DNA from: an uncultured Clostridia bacterium
GTDB lineage: Bacteria; Bacillota; Clostridia; Lachnospirales; CAG-274
DNA length: 5,573 bases
Assembly (NCBI GenBank): GCA_947629215.1
Contig: CANRCU010000162.1
Coordinates: 1-5,573, forward strand
Reading direction: 5' to 3'
The notes below the pieces were generated by a model. That model was given only the letters and a program-made list of their open reading frames with translations, had not been told where the DNA came from and searched no databases. The translations under genes were made by a program, and so were the position numbers. Shown in pieces: positions 1 to 5,573 of the stretch. Within the stretch, counting starts at the first letter, position 1. Each line of letters starts with the position of its first letter.

Positions 1-70
1 TTTCAGAAAAAAAGCGGGCGGGGTATGGGGCAGAGCCCCATTTAGATAAAACCAGCGCCCCATTTAGATA
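1..70 (-). repeat. Two units of a short G/C-rich intergenic repeat (left flank, minus-strand orientation)
   Basis: Read on the minus strand, two units each begin TATCTAAATGGGGC. The inner unit (70 to 49) runs ATGGGGCGCTGG into TTTT and is short. The outer unit (48 to 1) runs ATGGGGCTCTGCCCC, then ATACCCCGC, then a T-run at 13-7. On the plus strand this appears as a 14-base direct repeat, GCCCCATTTAGATA, at 35-48 and 57-70. The core matches the plus-strand units at 5368-5460 (ATGGGGCGCTGCCCC followed by AAACCCCGC), so both flanks carry one family in inverted orientation. The inner unit ends directly against the ribosome binding site of the lyase gene, leaving no room for a separate promoter. 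The function is unknown: it could be a non-autonomous mobile or REP-like element, or an RNA structure. The similarity is clear by eye; family membership elsewhere in the genome is inferred. Confidence 0.7.
25..41. other. Perfect short hairpin in the leader
   Basis: ATGGGGC (25-31) and GCCCCAT (35-41) form a perfect 7-bp stem around an AGA loop. On the plus strand it is followed by TTTAGATAAAA rather than a U-run, so it is a poor intrinsic terminator in that direction. On the minus strand a run of seven T lies about 12 bases beyond the stem, also not canonical. It is the same structure as the GGGGC/GCCCC hairpin of the right-flank unit at 5403-5415, which supports it as part of the repeat rather than a gene-specific signal. 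Confidence 0.55.
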
Positions 71-77
71 GGGAGGT
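71..77 (+). promoter_or_regulatory. Ribosome binding site of the pectate lyase gene
   Basis: GGGAGGT lies 8 bases before the ATG at 86. It is a strong match to the 16S rRNA 3' end and fixes this ATG, which is also the codon that gives an intact signal peptide. The site starts at the base after the left-flank repeat ends. Confidence 0.85.
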
Positions 78-85
78 ATTACTTT

Positions 86-2503
86 ATGAAAAGACATTTT
101 TCCAAAATTTTCTCAATTTTTCTGTCCGCCGTCATACTCACAACGGCATCCGCAAACATCGTACAAGCGGCGAACACCCTTCCCGCCTTTCCGGGCGCCG
201 AGGGCGGCGGTATCTACACAAGCGGCGGCAGGGGCGGCGAAGTCTACATCGTCACCACACTTGCCGACTACGACCCCGAAACCGAAATGCCCATAGCAGG
301 CTCTCTGCGTGATGCAGTCAGCGGCGACAACAGAATAATAGTTTTTAATGTCGGCGGCGTTATCGAGCTTAAAGCGCCTATGCGCATACATGGCAAAAAC
401 ATCACCATAGCGGGTCAGAGCGCACCGGGCGACGGCATAACCCTCTACGGTTACGAAACCAATATAAGCGAATCCCAAAATATCATAATACGCTATATGC
501 GTTTTCGCCCGGGCGCAAAAAATGTGCATGATGGTGATTCCATGGACGCCATCTGGGGCAGAGGCATGAAAAACCTTATGATAGACCACATTTCAACATC
601 ATGGTCGACCGATGAAACAATGTCCCTCTACCGTATGGAAAACATGACAGTACAGTGGAGCATAATCGCCGAGAGCCTTACCATGTCGGGACATACAAAG
701 GGACGTCACGGCTATGGCGCTATAATGGGCGGCGTAAACACAACATATCACCACAACCTTATAGCCACACATACATCAAGAAATCCGAGAATAGGCGGCG
801 GAACTCCCGAAGCCGACGATAACGACCATATCGCAAGGTGTGACATACGAAACAACGTCATCTACAATTGGGGCTTTAACACCTGCTACGGCGGCGGTCG
901 TTCCGAAACGAATTTTGTATACAATTATGCAAAAGCGGGTCCCGGCACACGTGACGAGGTAAAAGACAGACTTATCGACTGCGGCGAAAAGGATAAGCCG
1001 GGCAGCTTTTACGTAAACGGCAATACGCTTGAAGGCAATAAAGAAATTTCCGAAGATAACGCCAAAGGTATATATGTTTCCGACGCAGCCATGCTTTTTA
1101 CCGATATTACGGATAAAGAGTTTGAAATGGAAGGCACAAAACACCTTCATACCGACACCCCGAAACAGGCTTATACAAAAATCCTTGCCACGGCAGGCGC
1201 TACATATCCAAAGCGTGATGCGCTGGATGCCCGTATAATAGACCAAGTCGAAAACGACACGGGCAGATTCGCAAATGTAGAAGCCGAAGTCGGCGGACTT
1301 CCCTATGTTGAAGAAACACACCGCCCCGCCGATTTTGATAAAGACATGGACGGCATAGCCGACGAATGGGAGGTCGAAAACGGGCTTGACCCCAACAACC
1401 CGAAAGACAGCGCCTTTTACAGCCTTGACAGGAGCGGTTATACCAACATAGAAAACTACCTCAACTCGCTTGTAGATATGGGATACGCACCGCAAAATCC
1501 GACAGTCCGCCTTTCCGAGCCGCTCAATAACAGCAGCTGTAAGTTAGGCGATGTAATAAGCATCAAAGCCGAGGTCGACCCGACTGTCAAAGAAGTCACT
1601 TTCTATAACGGCAAAAACGTTATCAAAAAAGACAGCAGCGCCCCGTTTGAAATAAAGATACGCCCCTCGACCGACGGCACAATGTATATTTCCGCAAAAG
1701 CGGTCAATGCCTCGGGCGAACAAACTCAGTCCGACGCAGCCGCCGTTCACATTAACGCCGAAGGTCTTGACAACGACTGGCGGGATAGGGATATAGGCGC
1801 ACCGGGCGTTGAGGGTACGGCATATTCCCAAAACGGCATTTATACCGTAAAAGGCAGCGGCAAACTTGAAGGCGGCTCCGACAGCTTTAATTTCATGTAC
1901 AGACCGCTCATCGGCGACGGTGAGATAACCGCAAAAGTCAACAGTATAACGGCGGTCGACAATCACGCCTTTGCGGGGCTTATGATAAGAGAAGACCTCT
2001 CTGCGGGTTCAAAGACGGCAGCCGTCGGTATCTCGCATACCAAACCCTACGAATGGAAGGAAACCGACCCCAAAACGGGCAAGTCCACCACCTATTACCG
2101 AAACGCTTTCGGTATTTATATGGTCGGCAGATATGAAACGGGCGCAGACTTCGATCCCATATCCGAAAACCTTGACTCGCTTGACGCAGCCGAAAAATCG
2201 GGCGTAGCTCTGCAAAACGATATTCCCTTTAAAGATAAGGACGAATTTTTGGGCTATTATATAAAGCTGAGAAGAGAGGGCGACGAGTTTGTTTCCTACA
2301 CCTCGCCCGACGGCAAAGAGTGGAAAGAGCTTGCCCGCAGAACAGTGAAAATGGGTGAAAAGGTCTATATGGGCATAGCCGTTGACGGCAATAAAGTACA
2401 TAACGATATAGATAATCTGAACACGGCAAGATTTTCCGACGTTAAGTTTGAGGGCGGAACTACCGCCGACCAAAAAATTTCATATGAGGAGGACAAAAAA
2501 TGA
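86..2503 (+). CDS. Secreted multidomain pectate lyase (PL1-like) with Ca-binding loop, Ig-like and concanavalin-like modules
   Basis: Predicted extracellular enzyme of 805 residues that cleaves pectic polygalacturonate by calcium-dependent beta-elimination. Residues 1-28 are a signal peptide: basic start (KRHFSK), hydrophobic core, and VQA before AN. Residues about 32-340 form the parallel beta-helix lyase domain, opening with FPGAEGGG. Candidate calcium ligands are D154 (DSMDAIWG), D167 (MIDHIS) and D176 (STDE). The catalytic arginine is likely R232 in HHN...SRNPRIGGG. Compared with the RxPxxR motif of Erwinia PelC, the last arginine is Gly here. Residues 416-429 fit DxDxDGxxDxxE exactly (D418, D420, D422, D426, E429), followed by NGLDPNNPKD and GYTNIENYLNSL, a tail common in secreted PL1 enzymes. 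Residues about 472-558 resemble a bacterial Ig-like domain. Residues about 560-790 resemble a concanavalin A-like (DUF1349-type) module (DIGAPGVEGTA, GDGEITAKV, AGLMIRE), probably for glycan binding. No sorting signal, SLH or dockerin is visible, so it is probably released. The lyase class is firm; the exact substrate is not. The stop overlaps xylA. Confidence 0.88.
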   Translation: MKRHFSKIFSIFLSAVILTTASANIVQAANTLPAFPGAEGGGIYTSGGRGGEVYIVTTLADYDPETEMPIAGSLRDAVSGDNRIIVFNVGGVIELKAPMRIHGKNITIAGQSAPGDGITLYGYETNISESQNIIIRYMRFRPGAKNVHDGDSMDAIWGRGMKNLMIDHISTSWSTDETMSLYRMENMTVQWSIIAESLTMSGHTKGRHGYGAIMGGVNTTYHHNLIATHTSRNPRIGGGTPEADDNDHIARCDIRNNVIYNWGFNTCYGGGRSETNFVYNYAKAGPGTRDEVKDRLIDCGEKDKPGSFYVNGNTLEGNKEISEDNAKGIYVSDAAMLFTDITDKEFEMEGTKHLHTDTPKQAYTKILATAGATYPKRDALDARIIDQVENDTGRFANVEAEVGGLPYVEETHRPADFDKDMDGIADEWEVENGLDPNNPKDSAFYSLDRSGYTNIENYLNSLVDMGYAPQNPTVRLSEPLNNSSCKLGDVISIKAEVDPTVKEVTFYNGKNVIKKDSSAPFEIKIRPSTDGTMYISAKAVNASGEQTQSDAAAVHINAEGLDNDWRDRDIGAPGVEGTAYSQNGIYTVKGSGKLEGGSDSFNFMYRPLIGDGEITAKVNSITAVDNHAFAGLMIREDLSAGSKTAAVGISHTKPYEWKETDPKTGKSTTYYRNAFGIYMVGRYETGADFDPISENLDSLDAAEKSGVALQNDIPFKDKDEFLGYYIKLRREGDEFVSYTSPDGKEWKELARRTVKMGEKVYMGIAVDGNKVHNDIDNLNTARFSDVKFEGGTTADQKISYEEDKK
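2486..2492 (+). promoter_or_regulatory. Ribosome binding site of xylA, inside the end of the lyase gene
   Basis: GAGGAGG lies 7 bases before the ATG at 2500 and is encoded within the last codons of the lyase gene. The start and stop overlap as ATGA (2500-2503), the classic arrangement for translational coupling. It settles the xylA start and places the two genes on one transcript. Confidence 0.9.
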
Positions 2504-3813
2504 AAGAATATTTTCCGACCGTAAAAAAAGTTGCTTATGAGGGCAAAAATTCGAAAAATCCGTTTGCATTCAAGTATTATGACCCCGACAGAGTTATTGA
2601 CGGCAAACCCATGAAAGACCATCTCAAATTTGCAATGAGCTGGTGGCACACTCTCTGCGCAGGCGGCGCAGACCCCTTCGGCACAAACACAATGGACAGA
2701 AGCTACGGTCTGAGCGACCCCATGGATATAGCAAGGGCAAAGGCTGACGCAGGCTTTGAACTGATGACCAAACTCGGCATAGAATACTTTTGTTTCCACG
2801 ATGCGGATATAGCGCCCGAGGGTGAAAGTTTTGCCGAAACAAAGAAAAACTTTTGGGAAATGGTCGGCTATATAAAGCAAAAAATGAACGAAACGGGCAT
2901 AAAACTGCTTTGGGGTACGGCAAACTGCTTTAATGCGCCAAGATATATGCACGGCGCGGGAACTTCGTGCAACGCCCACAGTTTCGCATATGCGGCAGCT
3001 CAGATAAAAAACGCCCTTGAAGCTACCGTGGAACTCGGCGGCAAAGGCTATGTGTTCTGGGGCGGCAGAGAGGGTTACGAAACTCTGCTCAATACAAATA
3101 TGTCGCTTGAACTTGACAATATGGCAAGACTTATGCATATGGCAGTCGACTACGGCAAAAAAATAGGCTTTGACGGCGATTTTTATATAGAACCCAAGCC
3201 GAAAGAACCCACCAAACACCAATACGACTATGACAGCGCCACGGTACTCGGTTTTTTGCGAAAATACGGTCTTGACAAGTACTTTAAACTGAATATAGAG
3301 GCTAACCACGCCACACTTGCGGGGCATACCTTCGAGCATGAATTGACCGTTGCAAGGATAAACAACGCCTTCGGCAGCATAGACGCAAACAGCGGCGACC
3401 CCAACCTCGGCTGGGATACCGATAAATTCCCTACCGATGTCTATTCGGCTACCCTTTGTATGCTTGAAGTTATCCGCGCAGGCGGCTTTACAAACGGCGG
3501 TTTGAATTTTGACGCCAAGGTCAGAAGAGGCTCTTTTACATTTGAAGATATAGTATACGCCTATATCAGCGGTATGGATACCTTCGCTTTGGGTCTTATA
3601 AAGGCTTATGAAATTGTTTGTGACGGCAGACTCGACGAATTTGTCAAAAACCGCTATTCAAGCTATGAAAGCGGTGTCGGCAAAGAAATAACCGACGGTA
3701 AGGCTACGCTTGAAAGTCTGGAAAGTTATATACTCGAAAATGACAGACCGATAATGGAAAGCGGACGTCAGGAATATCTTGAAACGCTTATAAATAATAT
3801 TTTGTTTGACTGA
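2500..3813 (+). CDS. xylA: Xylose isomerase
   Basis: Cytoplasmic metal-dependent enzyme converting D-xylose to D-xylulose (EC 5.3.1.5), the first step of the isomerase route of xylose use. It has 437 residues against 440 in E. coli and aligns with it at a constant offset of one through the active site. The catalytic pair is H100 and D103 (FCFHDADIAPEG). The metal ligands are E231 (in IEPKPKEPTKHQYD, with K233), E267 and H270 (NIEANH), D295 (SIDAN), D306 and D308 (GWDTDKF) and D338 (LNFDAK). Substrate-pocket tryptophans W48/W49 and W187 (VFWGGREGYE) are present. The length and N-terminal extension fit the longer class II isomerases. The ATG at 2500 is chosen for its GAGGAGG site and its alignment with the family start. 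It is the middle gene of the operon, overlapping the lyase gene and followed 32 bases later by xylB. No truncation or frameshift is seen. Identity is essentially certain; some family members also isomerise glucose. Confidence 0.98.
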   Translation: MKEYFPTVKKVAYEGKNSKNPFAFKYYDPDRVIDGKPMKDHLKFAMSWWHTLCAGGADPFGTNTMDRSYGLSDPMDIARAKADAGFELMTKLGIEYFCFHDADIAPEGESFAETKKNFWEMVGYIKQKMNETGIKLLWGTANCFNAPRYMHGAGTSCNAHSFAYAAAQIKNALEATVELGGKGYVFWGGREGYETLLNTNMSLELDNMARLMHMAVDYGKKIGFDGDFYIEPKPKEPTKHQYDYDSATVLGFLRKYGLDKYFKLNIEANHATLAGHTFEHELTVARINNAFGSIDANSGDPNLGWDTDKFPTDVYSATLCMLEVIRAGGFTNGGLNFDAKVRRGSFTFEDIVYAYISGMDTFALGLIKAYEIVCDGRLDEFVKNRYSSYESGVGKEITDGKATLESLESYILENDRPIMESGRQEYLETLINNILFD

Positions 3814-3830
3814 AAACGGCATTTGTCGGG

Positions 3831-3840
3831 AAAGAGGTGA
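3831..3840 (+). promoter_or_regulatory. Ribosome binding site of xylB; selects a TTG start
   Basis: AAAGAGGTGA matches the ideal AAGGAGGTGA at 9 of 10 bases. Its GAGG (3834-3837) sits 8 bases before TTG at 3846, the normal spacing. An in-frame GTG at 3837 lies inside this site and has no good site of its own upstream, so it is unlikely to be the start. No in-frame ATG lies near the family N-terminus. Confidence 0.8.
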
Positions 3841-3845
3841 AACCT

Positions 3846-5354
3846 TTGAGGTACTTACTCGGTATAGATATAGGCACTTCGGGTACAAAAACGGTATTGT
3901 TTGACGAAAAACTGTGCGAAATATCCTCCGCGACCGCCGAATATCCGCTTTATCAGCCGCAGAACGGCCGGGCGGAGCAAGACCCCGAAGATTGGTATAA
4001 CGCAGTTATAAGCACAGTCGGCACGGTCATAAAAAAAGCCGGCATAAACAGCGCCGATATTGCGGGTATAGGGCTTTCGGGGCAGATGCACGGGCTTGTT
4101 ATGCTGGACGAAGAAAACAGGGTGCTGCGCCCGTCAATTATCTGGTGCGATCAGCGCACCGAAAAAGAGTGCATACAGCTCACAGAGCTTGTCGGCGCCG
4201 AAAGACTGGTCGAAATAACGGCAAACCCTGCGCTCACGGGCTTTACGGCATCTAAGATACTTTGGGTAAAAAATAACGAGCCGGAAATTTTCAAAAAGTG
4301 CAGGCATATACTCCTGCCAAAGGACTATATCCGTTTTCGCCTGACGGGCGAATTTGCAGCCGATGTTTCGGACGCAAGCGGAATGCAGCTGCTTGATGTT
4401 CCGAACAGACGCTGGTCAGGCGAGATACTCGATAAGCTTGAAATAGAAACAAATATGCTTGGCAGCATTTGCGAATCCGTCGAAATAACCGGGCGTATAA
4501 CCGCGGATACAGCGGCTTTAACGGGTCTTGCAGAGGGTACGCCCGTTGTCGGCGGCGCAGGTGACAATGCGGCTGCTGCGGTCGGCACGGGTATTGTAAA
4601 AGAGGGTTCGGCATTTACCACAATAGGCACTTCGGGCGTTGTCTATGCGCATACAAACAGCCCCGTTATCGACAAACGGGGCAGGGTGCATACATTTTGC
4701 TGCGCCGTTCCGGGCTGTTGGCATGTTATGGGCGTAACACAGGCGGCGGGGCTTTCGCTCAAATGGTTCAAAGACAATTTCTGCAAGGATATGACCGAAA
4801 ATGCGTACACCGAAATAAACGCCCTTGCGGAAACTTCACCGACGGGCAGCAACCGACTTATCTATCTGCCCTATCTCATGGGCGAGAGAACGCCTCACCT
4901 TGATCCCGACTGCCGCGGTGTACTCTTTGGGCTTTCCGCAAGCCATACAAGGGGAGATGTCCTGCGCTCCGTAATGGAAGGCGTGAGTTTTTCGCTTTGC
5001 GACTGCAAAGATATTTTGGACGAGATGGGTATACCCGTGAATAAAATGACCGCTTGCGGCGGCGGCAGTACAAGCGATGTGTGGGCAAAGATACTTGCGG
5101 ATTGTTACGGCTGCGATATACGGCGTATAGGCGGCGTACAGGGTCCTGCGCTCGGCGCGGCAATACTTGCGGGCGCAGGCACGGGCGTGTTTGAAAGTGT
5201 GGAATATGCCTGCGAGCAATTTATAAAAGCAGATAATACAGTCGCATATTCGCCCGAAACGCACGAAAAGTATAAGAAGTTGCACAGGGTGTACAAAAAT
5301 CTCTATGATTCGCTTAAAAACGACTTTCGCCGATTGAGTGATATAATGCTTTGA
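3846..5354 (+). CDS. xylB: Xylulokinase (FGGY carbohydrate kinase), TTG start
   Basis: Cytoplasmic kinase that phosphorylates D-xylulose with ATP to D-xylulose 5-phosphate (EC 2.7.1.17), sending xylose carbon into the pentose phosphate pathway. From the TTG at 3846 it has 502 residues; from the in-frame GTG at 3837 it would have 505. E. coli XylB has 484. The TTG start gives MRYLLGIDIGTSGTK, which fits the family N-terminus. The FGGY N-terminal lobe carries D8 in GIDIGTSGTK, the substrate motif GQMHG (Q80, M81, H82), WCDQR near 100-104 and LLPKDYIRFRLTGEF near 156-170. The catalytic base is D240 in GGAGDNAAAAVG. The C-terminal lobe has TIGTSGVVY, GVTQAAGLSLKW, YLPYLMGERTPH, the FGGY signature region around GVLFGLSASHTRGDVLRSVMEGVSFS, and CGGGSTSDVW for ATP binding. 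The DNAA and QMHG motifs favour xylulokinase over glycerol, gluconate or ribulose kinases, and adjacency to xylA agrees. The C-terminus runs a few residues beyond E. coli. The gene is intact and last in the operon. Confidence 0.95.
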   Translation: MRYLLGIDIGTSGTKTVLFDEKLCEISSATAEYPLYQPQNGRAEQDPEDWYNAVISTVGTVIKKAGINSADIAGIGLSGQMHGLVMLDEENRVLRPSIIWCDQRTEKECIQLTELVGAERLVEITANPALTGFTASKILWVKNNEPEIFKKCRHILLPKDYIRFRLTGEFAADVSDASGMQLLDVPNRRWSGEILDKLEIETNMLGSICESVEITGRITADTAALTGLAEGTPVVGGAGDNAAAAVGTGIVKEGSAFTTIGTSGVVYAHTNSPVIDKRGRVHTFCCAVPGCWHVMGVTQAAGLSLKWFKDNFCKDMTENAYTEINALAETSPTGSNRLIYLPYLMGERTPHLDPDCRGVLFGLSASHTRGDVLRSVMEGVSFSLCDCKDILDEMGIPVNKMTACGGGSTSDVWAKILADCYGCDIRRIGGVQGPALGAAILAGAGTGVFESVEYACEQFIKADNTVAYSPETHEKYKKLHRVYKNLYDSLKNDFRRLSDIML

Positions 5355-5367
5355 GTGTTGGTATTGA

Positions 5368-5400
5368 ATGGGGCGCTGCCCAAACCCTGCAAGTGTTTTT
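5368..5400 (+). repeat. Right-flank repeat, inner short unit
   Basis: ATGGGGCGCTGCCC, then AAACCCTGCAAG, ending in GTTTTT. It is a shortened relative of the next unit, which restarts 33 bases later at 5401: the first 14 bases are identical, then one C is missing and the second half diverges. It begins 13 bases after the xylB stop. Its GGGC/GCCC arms can form a small stem followed at a distance by TTTTT, so a weak contribution to termination is possible. Confidence 0.65.
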
Positions 5401-5460
5401 ATGGGGCGCTGCCCCAAACCCCGCAAGCCTTTTGAAAAAGGCTTGAGCGAAAACTTTACA
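5401..5460 (+). repeat. Right-flank repeat, outer long unit with two hairpins
   Basis: ATGGGGCGCTGCCCC, AAACCCCGC, then an AAGCCTTTT/AAAAGGCTT palindrome and GAGCGAAAACTTTACA. GGGGC (5403-5407) pairs with GCCCC (5411-5415) around GCT. It aligns with the outer left-flank unit (minus strand, 48 to 1), where the second palindrome has decayed to a C/T-rich and T-run stretch. I recognise this type of G/C-rich block from intergenic regions of gut Clostridia, but I cannot name a described family. The outer boundary is approximate. Confidence 0.6.
5424..5445 (+). terminator. 10-bp hairpin after xylB (possible terminator or repeat structure)
   Basis: CAAGCCTTTT (5424-5433) is perfectly complementary to AAAAGGCTTG (5436-5445) around GA; in practice the top pairs would open into a larger loop. 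No U-run follows (GAGCGAAAAC), so by the classical rule it is not a complete intrinsic terminator. It may instead stabilise the 3' end of the xyl transcript. It is part of the outer repeat unit. Confidence 0.4.
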
Positions 5461-5473
5461 GTGAGGCGGCATC

Positions 5474-5496
5474 CAAACCCTAATTCTTAGGGTTTG
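5474..5496 (+). terminator. Second 10-bp hairpin with outer stem, candidate terminator
   Basis: CAAACCCTAA (5474-5483) pairs perfectly with TTAGGGTTTG (5487-5496) around a TTC loop, followed by TCTTTGCC. An outer 6-bp stem, TGAGGC (5462-5467) with GCCTCA (5502-5507), encloses it across an internal loop. The T-rich stretch after the hairpin is short and broken, so efficiency is uncertain. It is the best candidate for the 3' end of the operon because no convincing gene follows within the window. The nested symmetry could equally be part of a longer repeat or the edge of a mobile element. Confidence 0.45.
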
Positions 5497-5507
5497 TCTT
5501 TGCCTCA

Positions 5508-5573
5508 AACGGAGAAACATTTGCGTGTTTGCCGTGAGATTGATGTGGTTGTGGGTCTTAAAAGAATGTTTAA
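5508..5573. other. Right edge, no assignable gene
   Basis: After the nested hairpin there is GGAG (5511-5514) and, 6 bases later, TTG at 5521, which opens a frame to the window end (17 codons). A second plus-strand frame, from GTG at 5525, is also open to the end. Neither gives recognisable residues and the stretch is too short to judge. No clear promoter pair is seen. Confidence 0.3.

Noticed and set aside
16..30. G-quadruplex candidate in the leader (GGG, GGGG, GGGG)
   Set aside because: Only three G-tracts are close together. The next run of G is at 71, too far for a normal quadruplex, and the third tract is better explained by the GGGGC/GCCCC hairpin.
1..85. Riboswitch or CRISPR-like repeat in the leader
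   Set aside because: Only two copies of a 14-base repeat are present, with no spacer regularity, and 85 bases contain no recognisable riboswitch core. The dispersed-repeat explanation, with matching units at 5368-5460, fits better.
776..1495. A 239-codon minus-strand open frame inside the lyase gene, and similar ones at 4836-5426 and 2009-2473
   Set aside because: They are shadows of strongly biased coding sequence on the other strand. Their translations resemble no family and show composition typical of antisense frames.
2365..3339. A 324-codon open frame on the minus strand spanning the lyase-xylA junction
   Set aside because: It is antisense to two certain genes, has no recognisable domain, is rich in Cys/Phe/Val as expected for the complement of this codon usage, and has no credible ribosome binding context.
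3811..3824. A possible catabolite-control (cre) site, TGAAAACGGCATTT, at the end of xylA
   Set aside because: Only the left half fits the TGWAARCG consensus. The right half fails, and its first bases are the xylA stop codon.
5521..5573. Start of a further gene from TTG at 5521 with GGAG six bases upstream
   Set aside because: Only 17 codons are visible, an alternative frame is equally open, and the residues match nothing I recognise.

Overview
The window holds a compact three-gene, single-strand operon that is complete inside the window. It looks like DNA from an anaerobic, fibre-degrading Clostridia (Bacillota), possibly from an animal gut. The reasons are strong AGGAGG-type ribosome binding sites, a Gram-positive-style signal peptide, heavy use of the AUA isoleucine codon with GGC glycine codons, and short G/C-rich intergenic repeats of a kind I associate with gut Clostridia. 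The taxonomic call is inference; there is no rRNA or marker gene here.

Layout: bases 1-85 are a leader made almost entirely of two units of a short repeat, on the minus strand. Bases 86-2503 encode a secreted, multidomain family 1 (PL1-like) pectate lyase. Bases 2500-3813 encode xylose isomerase (XylA), overlapping the lyase by ATGA. Bases 3846-5354 encode xylulokinase (XylB), starting from TTG behind a near-perfect Shine-Dalgarno sequence. Bases 5355-5573 are non-coding and contain two plus-strand units of the same repeat family, a 10-bp hairpin within the second, and another 10-bp hairpin that may end transcription.

How the genes fit together: the lyase works outside the cell on pectic galacturonan. 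XylA (D-xylose to D-xylulose) and XylB (D-xylulose to D-xylulose 5-phosphate) work in the cytoplasm and feed the pentose phosphate pathway. Pectate lyase products do not enter metabolism through XylA/XylB, so the pairing is biochemically indirect. A xylose-bearing pectin such as xylogalacturonan, or co-induction during growth on mixed plant cell wall, would explain it. No transporter, regulator, xylosidase or uronate-pathway gene is in the window.

All three genes look intact, with their key catalytic residues. I did not find an undescribed multi-gene system. The least ordinary points are the lyase-xylA-xylB arrangement and the mirror-image repeat units flanking the operon, each side reading outward as a short unit followed by a longer one.
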